Origin: Bacteroidaceae bacterium
GTDB lineage: Bacteria > Bacteroidota > Bacteroidia > Bacteroidales > Bacteroidaceae
Reading direction: 5' to 3'
NCBI GenBank assembly: GCA_017645305.1
Contig: JAGCPD010000064.1
Location: 1 to 64,000 of the forward strand
Length of the DNA: 64,000 nt
Below are positions 1 through 8,565 of the stretch, piece after piece; position 1 is the stretch's first letter, and the number at the start of each line of letters is the position of its first letter. The position numbers and the translations under genes are program-made. Under the pieces are notes generated by a model. It did no database searches. It saw nothing but the letters and a program-made list of their open reading frames with translations, and was not told the origin of the DNA.

Positions 1-1248
1 AAGAGCTTCGGTGCCAAGAACCCGAAGTCCATGGCGCTGCGTACCCACTCCCAGACATCAGGCTGGTCGCTCACCGAGCAGGACCCCTTCAACAACGTAG
101 GCCGTACCTGTATCGAGGCCATGGCTGCCGTGCTGGGGCACACCCAGTCGCTGCACACCAACGCCCTTGACGAGGCCATTGCCCTGCCCACCGACTTCTC
201 TGCCCGTATCGCCCGTAACACGCAGATTTACATCCAGAACGAGACACAAGTCTGCAAGCACATCGACCCGTGGGCTGGTTCCTACTACGTAGAGAAGCTG
301 ACTCAGGAGCTCTATACCAAGGCTTGGGAGCACATTCAGGAAATCGAGAAGCTGGGCGGTATGGCAAAGGCCATCGAGACCGGTCTGCCCAAGATGCGTA
401 TCGAGGAGGCCGCTGCTCGTACACAGGCGCGTATCGACTCAGGTGCCCAGACCATTGTGGGTATCAACAAGTACCGTCTGGACCACGAGGATCCCATTGA
501 CATCCTGGAGGTTGACAACACCGCCGTACGCCTGCAACAGGAGGCTTCCCTTAAGGAACTGCGTGCCAACCGCGACGAGGCTCAGGTCAAGAAAGACCTG
601 GAGGCCATCACGGAGTGCGTCCGCGAGTTCAACGAGGGCAAGAAGAGCGAGCACAACCTGCTCGACCTCGCCGTTACGGCTGCCGGCCACCGTGCCACCT
701 TGGGTGAGATAAGTGATGCCTGCGAGGCTATCGTAGGCCGTTATAAAGCAGTAATCAGAACCATTTCAGGCGTGTATAGTTCAGAATCAAAGAATGACAA
801 GGACTTCGAGGAGGCCAAGCGCCTGACCGACGAGTTTGCTAAGAAGGAAGGTCGCCGCCCCCGTATCTTCGTTGCCAAGATGGGTCAGGACGGTCACGAC
901 CGCGGTGCAAAGGTAGTGGCAACAGGTTATGCCGACTGCGGCTTCGACGTGGATATGGGACCCCTGTTCCAGACGCCCGAGGAGGCTGCCCGTATGGCGG
1001 TCGAAAACGACGTGCATATCGTTGGAGCCTCGTCATTGGCAGCAGGCCACAAGACCCTTATCCCGCAGCTCATTGAGGAGCTGAAGAAACTGGGTCGCGA
1101 GGACATCATGGTAACGGCAGGCGGTGTTATTCCCGCTCAGGACTATGACTTCCTCTATAAGGCCGGCGTTGCCTGCATCTTCGGTCCCGGTACGCCCATC
1201 CCGTATTCGGCCATCGAGATGATGAAGATTCTCCTGGATAAGGACTAA
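1..1248 (+). CDS. mutB: Methylmalonyl-CoA mutase large subunit, C-terminal part (5' end outside window)
   Basis: The frame is open from base 1, so this is the 3' portion of a gene that begins upstream; 415 codons are visible. The protein interconverts succinyl-CoA and methylmalonyl-CoA with adenosylcobalamin, in the cytoplasm, as part of the succinate-to-propionate route common in Prevotellaceae. Seen in the sequence: the end of the substrate-binding TIM barrel ([19 protein letters not shown] near the start), then a C-terminal B12-binding domain with the cobalamin lower-ligand motif DGHDRG at bases 889-906, and the GGVIP and FGPGTPI segments typical of the fold. The small subunit would be expected upstream. 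A hairpin follows the stop, so the amylase gene downstream is probably a separate transcript. The family call is secure; the assignment to the large catalytic subunit rests on the intact B12 motif. Confidence 0.95.
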   Translation, partial: KSFGAKNPKSMALRTHSQTSGWSLTEQDPFNNVGRTCIEAMAAVLGHTQSLHTNALDEAIALPTDFSARIARNTQIYIQNETQVCKHIDPWAGSYYVEKLTQELYTKAWEHIQEIEKLGGMAKAIETGLPKMRIEEAAARTQARIDSGAQTIVGINKYRLDHEDPIDILEVDNTAVRLQQEASLKELRANRDEAQVKKDLEAITECVREFNEGKKSEHNLLDLAVTAAGHRATLGEISDACEAIVGRYKAVIRTISGVYSSESKNDKDFEEAKRLTDEFAKKEGRRPRIFVAKMGQDGHDRGAKVVATGYADCGFDVDMGPLFQTPEEAARMAVENDVHIVGASSLAAGHKTLIPQLIEELKKLGREDIMVTAGGVIPAQDYDFLYKAGVACIFGPGTPIPYSAIEMMKILLDKD

Positions 1249-1271
1249 TATCTCAAACTCATGTATATCAG

Positions 1272-1302
1272 GTAAGGTGGGGCCACCTCGGTTCCACCTT
1301 AC
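1272..1302 (+). terminator. Hairpin between mutB and the amylase gene
   Basis: A perfect 9-bp stem, GTAAGGTGG at 1272-1280 against CCACCTTAC at 1294-1302, encloses a 13-base loop. Only a short T-run follows, so termination efficiency is uncertain. Confidence 0.5.
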
Positions 1303-1322
1303 TTTCATCTGAAGTATAGACA

Positions 1323-3344
1323 ATGAAAAGAACCATTCTGCTCTTTCTGGCCATCATCCTCCAACTGACAACCCGCGCACAGGGATGGCCTGCCGACTAT
1401 GGCGGCGTGATGCTGCAGGGCTTCTTCTGGGATTCCTACAAAGAGACCTCATGGGCCAGACTGCAGGCACAGGCCGACGAGATTGCACCTTACTTCCAAC
1501 TTGTTTGGGTACCCCAGAGCGGCTGGTGCAATTCGGGCTACAACATGATGGGTTACACCCCCGTCTATTACTTCAACCAGAACAGTTCCTTCGGCTCCGA
1601 GGCCGAGCTGCGCAGCATGATAGCCGCCTTCCGCAAGAGGGGAACGGGCGTGATGGCCGATGTAGTCATCAACCACCGTCAGAACCTGGGGCAAAACGGT
1701 TCCTGGGTTGACTATCCTGCCGAAACATACAACGGGCACACCTATCAGATGCTTCCGTCCGACATCTGCCGCAACGACGACGGGGGAGCCACACAGGGAT
1801 GGGCAGGCTCCAACGGCATCTCGCTGTCGCAGAACGACGATACGGGCGAGGACTGGTCGGGCTGCCGCGACCTCGACCATAAAAGTCCCAATGTGCAGGA
1901 ATGCGTAAAGGCATACCTCCGCTTTCTCCTCGAAGACATCGGTTACACCGGCTTCCGCTACGATATGGTCAAGGGCTTCTATGCCTACTTCATTGCCGAT
2001 TACAACACCTACGCAAAGCCGGCTTTCAGTGTGGGCGAGTTCTGGGACAGTACCGGCAAAATCAAGGAGTGGGTCAACAACTCCAAGGGCTACGTCTCGG
2101 ACACTCCCACCAGTGCCACCTTCGACTTCCAGTTCCGTTACCGTATGCGCGATGCCGTCAACAGTCGCGACTGGCGATGGCTGGGCTATGACGAGAAGCC
2201 CCTCTCTGCCGACAGCTATTATAAGCAGTACGCCGTCACCTTCGTAGAGAATCACGATACCGAGAAGCGCACCAGCGGTGCAGAGCAGGACCCCATCCGT
2301 ACTGACACCCTTGCCGCCAACGCCTACCTGCTGGCCATGCCCGGCACCCCCTGCATCTTCTATACCCATTGGCGTGACAACCCCTACCCGCTCAAACAGA
2401 TGATTCTGGCACGCCGCCTGGCAGGTATCACCAACACCTCCGACAGCCAGCAGAAATACAGCGCACAGAACTATTATGCGACGGCCACCACGGGCAGGAA
2501 CGCCACTCTGCTCTGCGTCGTAGGCAACACCCCCCAGTCGTACAGTGTCAGCAAGGCGCAATATACCGAGATTCTTTCCGGGAAGGGCTACCGCTACCTG
2601 CTGAGCCGCAGTGCCAACACCGTGTGGATGGATGTTCCCGACGGTACATACGAAGCCCCTCTCGCTGTTCAGCTTACTGCCGTCAGCAACCTTTCGGGAG
2701 CCAGCATAGTCTATACCCTCGACGGTTCCGAGCCCACTGCGGAAAGTCCCCGGCTCGCCAGCGGCTCTACACTCAGCATAGAGTCGTCATGCACCCTGCG
2801 GGCAGGCATCCTTTCGGAAGGTAAGGTTCAGGGCATCCAGCAGCGTGAATACAAGATATTCCAGCCCCACGACATCACCCTGTACGTCCGCTCCGATGTC
2901 ACATGGACCGGCATGACCTTCTATGCGTGGGACAATGACGACCGTCAGCTAAACGGAAACTGGCCGGGCAAACGCATCTCGTCATCCAAGACAGCAGGCG
3001 GCAAGCGATGGTATTATCAGACCTTCCGCCTCACCTCTCCCCAGCAATACATCAATCTGGTGGTAAGCACCTCGTCGGCAAACAGGCAAACCGTTGATGT
3101 AACGGGGCTCCGCACAGACAGCTATCTGTGCATTACCTCGGCCCAGGACGGAGGCAAATATGTAGTAGAAGATGTAACCGCCGATACTGAGACCAGCATT
3201 GAGAGCCTCACCCCACCCCTCTCCCAAGGCGAGGGAGCCATCTATGACCTAAGTGGCCGTAGAATCAATTCTCAATTCTCAATTCTCAATTCTCAACTAC
3301 CGAAGGGCATTTACATCGTGGACGGCAAAAAGGTTGTTTTCTGA
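1323..3344 (+). CDS. Secreted GH13 alpha-amylase with starch-binding module and T9SS tail
   Basis: 673 residues. Hydrolyses alpha-1,4-glucan such as starch outside the cell. An N-terminal signal peptide ends near TRAQG (about residue 20). The catalytic GH13 barrel carries the conserved regions: nucleophile Asp214 in GFRYDMVKG, acid/base Glu239 in GEFWD and Asp312 in ENHDTE. After about residue 435 come a chitobiase-type C-terminal fold (YTLDGSEPT) and a CBM26-like starch-binding module (VRSDVTWTGMTFYAWDND). The end is a T9SS type-A sorting domain (IYDLSGRRI to KGIYIVDGKKVVF). Two oddities sit in this C-terminal part: a G/C-rich repeat encoding PPLSQGEG, and four perfect 7-bp repeats inside the sorting domain itself. 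The starting Met is followed directly by a good signal peptide. The enzyme class is sure; the exact product pattern is not visible. Confidence 0.95.
   Translation: MKRTILLFLAIILQLTTRAQGWPADYGGVMLQGFFWDSYKETSWARLQAQADEIAPYFQLVWVPQSGWCNSGYNMMGYTPVYYFNQNSSFGSEAELRSMIAAFRKRGTGVMADVVINHRQNLGQNGSWVDYPAETYNGHTYQMLPSDICRNDDGGATQGWAGSNGISLSQNDDTGEDWSGCRDLDHKSPNVQECVKAYLRFLLEDIGYTGFRYDMVKGFYAYFIADYNTYAKPAFSVGEFWDSTGKIKEWVNNSKGYVSDTPTSATFDFQFRYRMRDAVNSRDWRWLGYDEKPLSADSYYKQYAVTFVENHDTEKRTSGAEQDPIRTDTLAANAYLLAMPGTPCIFYTHWRDNPYPLKQMILARRLAGITNTSDSQQKYSAQNYYATATTGRNATLLCVVGNTPQSYSVSKAQYTEILSGKGYRYLLSRSANTVWMDVPDGTYEAPLAVQLTAVSNLSGASIVYTLDGSEPTAESPRLASGSTLSIESSCTLRAGILSEGKVQGIQQREYKIFQPHDITLYVRSDVTWTGMTFYAWDNDDRQLNGNWPGKRISSSKTAGGKRWYYQTFRLTSPQQYINLVVSTSSANRQTVDVTGLRTDSYLCITSAQDGGKYVVEDVTADTETSIESLTPPLSQGEGAIYDLSGRRINSQFSILNSQLPKGIYIVDGKKVVF
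3207..3238 (+). repeat. G/C-rich palindromic element inside the amylase gene
   Basis: A C-rich run followed by the short inverted pair CTCCC / GGGAG, translated as TPPLSQGEGA in the linker before the sorting domain. It resembles in-frame elements in four other genes of this window (25.8, 26.7, 37.1 and 59.6 kb). Confidence 0.6.
3266..3293 (+). repeat. Four perfect CAATTCT heptamers in the amylase sorting domain
   Basis: Four consecutive exact copies of CAATTCT, followed by CAAC. They encode INSQFSILNSQL between the GRR motif and the KGIYIVDGKK motif of the T9SS tail. Because 7 is not a multiple of 3, gain or loss of one unit would shift the frame of the last residues of the tail. Confidence 0.9.
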
Positions 3345-3366
3345 CCTCGACGGATTTATATTCTCT

Positions 3367-3542
3367 GCACCCGATTACATCATCGAGTGTGCTCAGTTAC
3401 TCATTTGTCTGCACTCGGTTGCTCAATCGAGTGCACTCGATTACTCATTTGTCTGCACTCAATCGTTCAACTCACTGCACTCAATCACTCAACTCACTGC
3501 ACTCAATCACTCAACTCACTGCACTCAGTTACTCAATCCGAT
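3367..3542. repeat. Eight tandem 22-bp units downstream of the amylase gene
   Basis: Eight head-to-tail units of 22 bp begin at 3367, 3389, 3411, 3433, 3455, 3477, 3499 and 3521. The form is GCACTC followed by a TnACTCA core; units 5 and 6 are identical and the outer ones are degenerate. There are no spacers, so this is not CRISPR. It fills most of the 321-bp gap between the amylase gene and the convergent LRR gene; I see no gene in the gap. Confidence 0.9.
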
Positions 3543-3604
3543 GCAAAGAAATGAAGAAGTTTGGGCATAGAAATTTTATTAATTTTGTTGGTTATGTCAT
3601 GGGA

Positions 3605-3640
3605 CAAAAAAAGCTCCCACCCTATATTAGAGTGAGAGCT
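3605..3640 (-). terminator. Terminator of the LRR gene
   Basis: On the minus strand an AGCTC / GAGCT stem with an inner GTG / CAC extension, separated by one mismatch, is followed by seven T residues. It lies 26 bp past the stop codon of the LRR gene. Confidence 0.7.
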
Positions 3641-3665
3641 TGCCAGTTGTAGGTTACTTCCTTTG

Positions 3666-5918
3666 CTACTTGAGAAGTACCTTTTTGCCGTTCACGATGT
3701 AGAGACCCTTGCCGGGCTTCTGCACCCTGCGACCGCTGAGGTCATAGTAAACTGAAGAGCCATAGGTGGGCGCATCGCTACTGATGCTGTTAACAGGGGT
3801 ATTGTAATCTTCCGTCAATGCCACGATGCTGCCGAAATCACTCCAGGGTGCAGTCGCTTTATATGAATCTATAGAACCCTCGGGCACATGAAGGGTAGCA
3901 GAAGCTATGGGCGAAACATAAAACGCACTGCTATATGTGCTAGGTACCTTTTCGGCATAGCAATATACATCTCTTAGGCTGCTGCAACCATAGAAGGCAG
4001 AGCCGCCGATGCTTGCCACACTATTGCCAATAATGACGGAGGTCAGGCCAGTGCAACCAGAGAAGGAACCACTGCCAATGTTGGTCACGCTGTTGGGAAT
4101 GGTGACGGAGGTCAGGCCAGTGCAACCAGAGAAGGCACTGCTGCCGATGCTCGTCACGCTCTCGGGAATGGTGACGGAGGTCAGACCAGTGCAACCAGAG
4201 AAGGCACTGCTGCCGATGCTCGTCACGCTCTCGGGGATGGTGACGAAGGTCAGGTTGCTGCATTTATAGAAGGCCCCGTAGCTGATGCTCGTCACGCTGT
4301 TGGGAATGGTGACGGAGGTCAGACCGCTGCAACCAGAGAAGGCACTGCTGCCGATGCTCGTCACACCATCGGGGATGACAAGGTCTGTGATTTCTGTTGT
4401 CTCATCCTTGAATAGATGGTGTGCATAATATAAAGGATTTGAAGAGTTTATACTAAACTTAATGCTACACCATGCAGTTAAATCTGATACAATAACTTTT
4501 TGCAGGCCACTACAACCATCGAAGGCATCGCTGCCGATGCTCTTCACGCTCTCGGGGATGGTGACGGAGGTCAGACCAGTGCAATCACGGAAGGCATATT
4601 CGTCGATGCTCGTCACGCTATTGGGGATGGTGACGGAGGTCAGACCAGTGCAACCAGAGAAGGTGTTATAGCCAATGCTCGTCACACTATTGGGGATAGT
4701 AATTGAGGTCAGGCCAATGCACTCATAGAAGGCAGCGTTGCCGATGCTCGTCACACTGTTAGGGATAGTAATAGAGGTCAGGCCAATGCATTTATGGAAG
4801 GCTACGTCGCCGATGCTGACCACACCATTTGGAATAATTGTATTCATACAACCATATCGCAACATATTAGTTTTCGTTTCTATAATAGCATTGCAGTCAT
4901 TTCGTGAATCAAAGTATGGATTCCCTTTTTCAACTTTTATACGGGTCAGACAGCCGCAACGAGAGAAGGCATAGTAGCCAATACTAGCCACTCTACTACC
5001 GATGGTGACAGAGGTCAGGCCGCTGCAACCATAGAAGGCACCTTCACCTATGCTCGTCACACTGTTGGGGATAGTAATAGAGGTCAGACCGCTGCAACCA
5101 GAGAAGGCATGGTTGCCAATGCTGGTCAAATTTTTGGGAATAGTGATAGATGTCAGGCCGCTGCAATTATAGAAGGCATAGTTGCCGATGCTAGTCACAG
5201 CATTCCCTAACACATACTCCTTTACCTGGTCACCAAATATGGATTTCATCGAAGTGTCATATAATCTGGATGCAGATACAATGGAGTTGCTTTCCAAAGT
5301 GACGGAGGTCAGGCCGCTGCAATAAGAGAAGGCACCATTGCCGATACTCGTCACACTGTTGGGGATGGTGACGGAGGTCAGACCGCTGCAACCAGAGAAG
5401 GCAGACTCGCCGATACTCGTCACACTGTTGGGGATAGTAATAGAGGTCAGACCGCTGCAACCCTCGAAGGCAGACTTGCCGATGCTCGTCACGCTGTTGG
5501 GAATGGTGACGGAGGTCAGACCGGTGCATCTAAAGAAGGCTCCCTGACCGATGCTCGTCACGCCGTTGCCAATGGTAACGGAGGTCAGACCAGTGCAACT
5601 AGAGAAGGCACTGTCGCCGATGCTCGTCACGCTGTTGGGGATATTGACGGAGGTCAAGCCGCTGCAATAAGAGAAGGCACGCCAGCCGATGCTCGTCACA
5701 CTGTAAGTCTTGCCGGCATAGGTTACGGATCTGGGAATAACCACAGCACCAGAGTATGCATTCTTATTATAAGATGGGTTAGATGAATAATACGTTACCG
5801 TTGCCTCATCTCCCGAGAATTTGTAATAGATGCCACCGATATAGGCATCATAGGCAAAGGTGTTGATGCCCGCAAACAGACAAAGGCACAAAATGAGTAA
5901 TTTCTGCTTCATATTCAT
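3666..5918 (-). CDS. BspA-like leucine-rich-repeat surface protein with T9SS tail
   Basis: 750 residues. The N-terminus has a signal peptide (KLLILCLCLFAGINTFA), then a short domain with YIGGIYYKF. About twenty LRR_5 repeats of about 23 residues follow, with the consensus LTSVTIPNSVTSIGxxAFxGC. The protein ends in a T9SS type-A tail (YYDLSGRRVQ to KGLYIVNGKKVLLK). Two non-repeat islands interrupt the array near the middle. The family includes BspA of Tannerella forsythia, which binds fibronectin and fibrinogen; here the ligand is unknown. The repeats are very similar at DNA level (69-bp period), so copy number could change by recombination. It is convergent with the amylase gene. A TAAATTTG promoter element lies about 37 bp upstream of the start. 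The start could also be the Met two codons later. Confidence 0.9.
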   Translation of the reverse strand: MNMKQKLLILCLCLFAGINTFAYDAYIGGIYYKFSGDEATVTYYSSNPSYNKNAYSGAVVIPRSVTYAGKTYSVTSIGWRAFSYCSGLTSVNIPNSVTSIGDSAFSSCTGLTSVTIGNGVTSIGQGAFFRCTGLTSVTIPNSVTSIGKSAFEGCSGLTSITIPNSVTSIGESAFSGCSGLTSVTIPNSVTSIGNGAFSYCSGLTSVTLESNSIVSASRLYDTSMKSIFGDQVKEYVLGNAVTSIGNYAFYNCSGLTSITIPKNLTSIGNHAFSGCSGLTSITIPNSVTSIGEGAFYGCSGLTSVTIGSRVASIGYYAFSRCGCLTRIKVEKGNPYFDSRNDCNAIIETKTNMLRYGCMNTIIPNGVVSIGDVAFHKCIGLTSITIPNSVTSIGNAAFYECIGLTSITIPNSVTSIGYNTFSGCTGLTSVTIPNSVTSIDEYAFRDCTGLTSVTIPESVKSIGSDAFDGCSGLQKVIVSDLTAWCSIKFSINSSNPLYYAHHLFKDETTEITDLVIPDGVTSIGSSAFSGCSGLTSVTIPNSVTSISYGAFYKCSNLTFVTIPESVTSIGSSAFSGCTGLTSVTIPESVTSIGSSAFSGCTGLTSVTIPNSVTNIGSGSFSGCTGLTSVIIGNSVASIGGSAFYGCSSLRDVYCYAEKVPSTYSSAFYVSPIASATLHVPEGSIDSYKATAPWSDFGSIVALTEDYNTPVNSISSDAPTYGSSVYYDLSGRRVQKPGKGLYIVNGKKVLLK

Positions 5919-5954
5919 GGGTTTATTGGTTAGCTATACATTTATTTTCATCGG

Positions 5955-5962
5955 CAAATTTA
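5955..5962 (-). promoter_or_regulatory. -7 element of the LRR gene
   Basis: TAAATTTG on the minus strand matches the Bacteroidota TAnnTTTG box and lies about 37 bp upstream of the start codon. No clear TTTG is seen 20 bp further upstream. Confidence 0.5.
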
Positions 5963-6183
5963 CGGATTATATTTATATTACCTCCATTATCGGCATGGTT
6001 TTTTCATTAAAAGCATAAAACTGCTTGCCGGAATGACCTGAACAAACTCGTCCCTTTCAAGCAGAAAAACAAAACAAAAACTTGCATATCTCCCAAATCT
6101 TAGCGAATTTTGCAAAAAGTAAAAAAAGTAAAAAGTCATTTTGGGGTGGTTTGTAAAGCATACATTATTAATATATATAAATT

Positions 6184-6265
6184 TTGCCGTTAAGCGGCAA
6201 CTTCCCCACCGTCGCAGCGGGGGGCTGCTCCCCTCACTCGGCACTGATGCACATTCAGTGCATCA
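6184..6265. repeat. Cluster of short hairpins in the intergenic region
   Basis: GCCG-CGGC, a C-rich/G-rich pair and an 8-bp perfect stem TGATGCAC (6245-6252) with GTGCATCA (6258-6265) follow one another directly before the coding relic. The C/G-rich part resembles the palindromic elements found inside genes elsewhere in the window. Confidence 0.55.
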
Positions 6266-6271
6266 TATTCG

Positions 6272-6415
6272 TACCTCATACCTCGTTCGCCCAATATATG
6301 GACGGATAAGGAGGGGAAGGCACATGTGGAGTTCTGGAACAATTCGACGTGCACGGACATGATTATATCGGCTGAGGGTATTACAGACGATGGGAAGTTT
6401 GTCATCGGCAGATGA
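6272..6415 (+). pseudogene. Relic: C-terminal end of a large secreted or surface protein
   Basis: This frame, closed by TGA at 6413-6415, reads PNIWTDKEGKAHVEFWNNS and then CTDMIISAEGITDDGKFV. It is too protein-like to be chance: it resembles the C-terminal beta-sandwich end of large Bacteroidota envelope proteins (carboxypeptidase-regulatory or macroglobulin-type domains), which typically end in TDxxGKAxxxF and ISAEGxTxDG motifs. There is no start codon or signal peptide; upstream of about 6270 the sequence turns into hairpins and A/T-rich DNA. The rest of the gene therefore appears to be deleted. The parent family is an inference from general pattern memory. Confidence 0.55.
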
Positions 6416-6489
6416 TGCGCCAATGTGTTTTACAACATGTTTGCTATATTTTTATGTCCTTTCCTGAACAGCGTTCCGAAAAGATTCAC

Positions 6490-6497
6490 TATATTTG
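6490..6497 (+). promoter_or_regulatory. -7 element of the SPFH operon
   Basis: TATATTTG followed by C, 41 bp upstream of the SPFH start codon, fits TAnnTTTG. No TTTG is found at the expected distance upstream, which may mean a weak or alternative-sigma promoter. Confidence 0.55.
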
Positions 6498-6537
6498 CAT
6501 GATTATAATCCGCTAAATACCTAAAAACATAACTGAT

Positions 6538-7830
6538 ATGGCATTAATTGACTGCGCGAGCTGGAAGCCGAAAAGCGATGAATTTGTCTTTGCTTACCGC
6601 TTCCCCGAGACCAACCTGAGTACCTACACTCAGCTTATCGTATATGAATCTCAGGAAGCCCTGCTCTTCAGCAAGGGCCAGCTGATGGGTAAGTTCGGAC
6701 CAGGCAAACATACGCTGGACACGGAGAACATTCCTTTGCTGAGGAACCTGTTCGGGATACCCTTCGGCGGCAAGAACCCCTTCACGGCCGAGGTGTGGAT
6801 TGTCAACAAGCTGTACCCCGCCAATCTCAGCTGGGCGATAAACAGTATGGCCGTTCACGATGCCGACTACCAGACGATGCTTCCCCTGCAGGCAGAGGGG
6901 CAGTATGGCATTCAGGTTACCGACTCCGAGAAGTTCCTTATCAAGATGGTGGGGACAAAGGATGTCTTTACGGAATCCGATATGCTGTCGCAGGCATACG
7001 GAGAGTTCTCGTCGAAGTCGAAAAGTGCCATCATCCAGTTCATGACAAGCCAACGGGTGGGCTTCAAAAGCATATCGGCACACCTGGACGCACTGTCGAA
7101 CTTCATCAAGCCCAACCTGCAGGCATTCTGGGAGGAATACGGTCTGACGATGACCAAGTTCTATGTCACCGACATCTCCATCGACACAAGTAGCGCAGAG
7201 GGCAGGAAGGTTGCCGAGGCACTGGCCAGTCAGGCCTCCATGTCCATCACGGGCCACTCGTGGCAGCAGGAGCAGATGTTCGGCGTAGCAAACAATGCCG
7301 TTGACCAGATTGGCGGCAGCGGAGGCAACGGCCTTCTGGCCGGTATCATGGCCATGAACATGATGGGCGGCGGCATGGGAGCCGGCATGGGTGCCGGGAT
7401 GATGCAGCCGCATAACAACCAGCCCACTTTCTCGGGAGGAATGCAGCAAGGTGGTATGCAGCAGGGAGGAATGCAGCAGCCTGTTGTAAAGGAGATATAC
7501 TGCGCCAACTGCTCAAGGAAGCACTTGACAACGGAACGTTTTTGCCCGCATTGCGGCAACGAATACAACCCATGCCCCAGATGCGGTTCCGACAACCTGA
7601 AGACAGCCCGCAGGTGCGTCTCGTGCGGAACCCCTCTGCAAACAGCCGGTCCGGGGCCCGTCACGGGAGCCGTATGCAGTTCATGCGGTGCACCCATTAC
7701 CCCGGGAGCGTCATTCTGTTCCAACTGCGGTGCCCAGCAGACCATTACGACAGGCAATGTGTGTCCGAGATGCGGGGCAACCATTCCGCTGACATCCAAG
7801 TTCTGTCCCAAGTGCGGACAAAAAATCTAA
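6538..7830 (+). CDS. SPFH/Band 7 protein with four C-terminal zinc ribbons
   Basis: 430 residues, no signal peptide. Residues about 15-240 match the SPFH family often labelled virion core protein-like (B. subtilis YdjI type). SPFH proteins form large oligomeric rings or scaffolds on membranes. Residues about 255-318 are a Gly/Met/Gln-rich linker with MQQGG repeats. From residue 321 there are four zinc ribbons, each a pair of CxxC knuckles: YCANC/CPHC, CPRC/CVSC, CSSC/CSNC and CPRC/CPKC. In B. subtilis the SPFH (ydjI) and zinc-ribbon (ydjG) functions are separate proteins in a PspA operon; here they are fused. It is the first gene of an eight-gene operon, 18 bp before the next. Probable role (inference): membrane scaffold recruiting the other operon products at the cytoplasmic face. 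Confidence 0.85.
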   Translation: MALIDCASWKPKSDEFVFAYRFPETNLSTYTQLIVYESQEALLFSKGQLMGKFGPGKHTLDTENIPLLRNLFGIPFGGKNPFTAEVWIVNKLYPANLSWAINSMAVHDADYQTMLPLQAEGQYGIQVTDSEKFLIKMVGTKDVFTESDMLSQAYGEFSSKSKSAIIQFMTSQRVGFKSISAHLDALSNFIKPNLQAFWEEYGLTMTKFYVTDISIDTSSAEGRKVAEALASQASMSITGHSWQQEQMFGVANNAVDQIGGSGGNGLLAGIMAMNMMGGGMGAGMGAGMMQPHNNQPTFSGGMQQGGMQQGGMQQPVVKEIYCANCSRKHLTTERFCPHCGNEYNPCPRCGSDNLKTARRCVSCGTPLQTAGPGPVTGAVCSSCGAPITPGASFCSNCGAQQTITTGNVCPRCGATIPLTSKFCPKCGQKI

Positions 7831-7848
7831 CCGTTTATACCGACAGCC

Positions 7849-8553
7849 ATGGATGCAAAAACATTTTACAAAACGCTGGCCATATTGTTAGGATATGGAC
7901 TGATTATCGGCGGCTTTACCGTCTTCGGTTCAGCCCTTGAAACCAAGGTGAGGATACTTGACATAATCGTGTCCCTCCTTGTCTATACCCAATTGATACA
8001 GTTCCTGATCTACCCGCTGATAGACGTAAGGAATCCCGCCCATAAGGAGGTGGGAATGATGGGTATTCACTTCGGCGTACTCGGCACATACTGCATCTTT
8101 GCCATCGGGATAATGGTCTTCGGCATTATCGCCGACATTCCCTTCGGGTACCAGCTGATGGCCCAGCTCGTTATCATATTCCTTGCCCTGTTAGGGAGGG
8201 TTGCCACACTGTTTTCCGGTGAGAACGTACAGCGCATCTATGAAAAGGAGCAGCAGCAGGTGAAGGGGAAGAAAATGCTGGGGTTGGTGATGAACGACCT
8301 GATGGATGCCCTACCCCGTGCAGAATCATTGGAAAGCAGCTGCGTACAGAAGCTTCAGGACATCCAGGAAGCGCTGAGATACCTTACCCCCTCGGCAAGT
8401 GAAGAGGCCAGGCAGTACGAGGCCGATTTCTGCCGAACCGCAGAAGACCTGAAGGTGCTGATGAGGAATACCGACCTGAACGGGGAAAGAATAAAAGAGG
8501 CCGTCGGCCAACTGGAGAGAATCCTGTCAAGAAGAAAAAAAATCAACTCATAA
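7849..8553 (+). CDS. Four-helix membrane protein of unknown family
   Basis: 234 residues. Four hydrophobic helices are visible at about residues 9-28, 33-55, 70-97 and 101-122. They are followed by a roughly 110-residue charged, helical cytoplasmic tail ending in RILSRRKK. I do not recognise the family. The tail contains no catalytic signature. It lies between the SPFH gene (18 bp) and the large coiled-coil gene (12 bp), so co-transcription is near certain. A membrane anchor or partner of the SPFH scaffold is the simplest guess. A good start codon immediately precedes the first helix. Confidence 0.75.
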   Translation: MDAKTFYKTLAILLGYGLIIGGFTVFGSALETKVRILDIIVSLLVYTQLIQFLIYPLIDVRNPAHKEVGMMGIHFGVLGTYCIFAIGIMVFGIIADIPFGYQLMAQLVIIFLALLGRVATLFSGENVQRIYEKEQQQVKGKKMLGLVMNDLMDALPRAESLESSCVQKLQDIQEALRYLTPSASEEARQYEADFCRTAEDLKVLMRNTDLNGERIKEAVGQLERILSRRKKINS

Positions 8554-8565
8554 ATATCATTACCT

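Larger units (their letters stand above)
5919..6537. other. 619-bp intergenic region with gene relic and hairpins
   Basis: The region holds the minus-strand promoter of the LRR gene (5955-5962), an A-rich stretch, a cluster of small hairpins at about 6185-6265, the C-terminal relic of a protein gene (6272-6415), and the promoter of the downstream operon (6490-6497). No intact gene is visible. Confidence 0.7.

Noticed and set aside
1449..2561. 370-codon open frame on the minus strand
   Set aside because: Antisense shadow of the GH13 catalytic domain.
3367..3542. CRISPR array
   Set aside because: The 22-bp units are directly adjacent with no unique spacers, and there are no cas genes in the window.
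6538..7830. Phage structural gene, because the SPFH family is often named virion core protein
   Set aside because: No capsid, tail, terminase or integrase gene is near; the name comes from a poxvirus similarity and the context is a chromosomal membrane operon.
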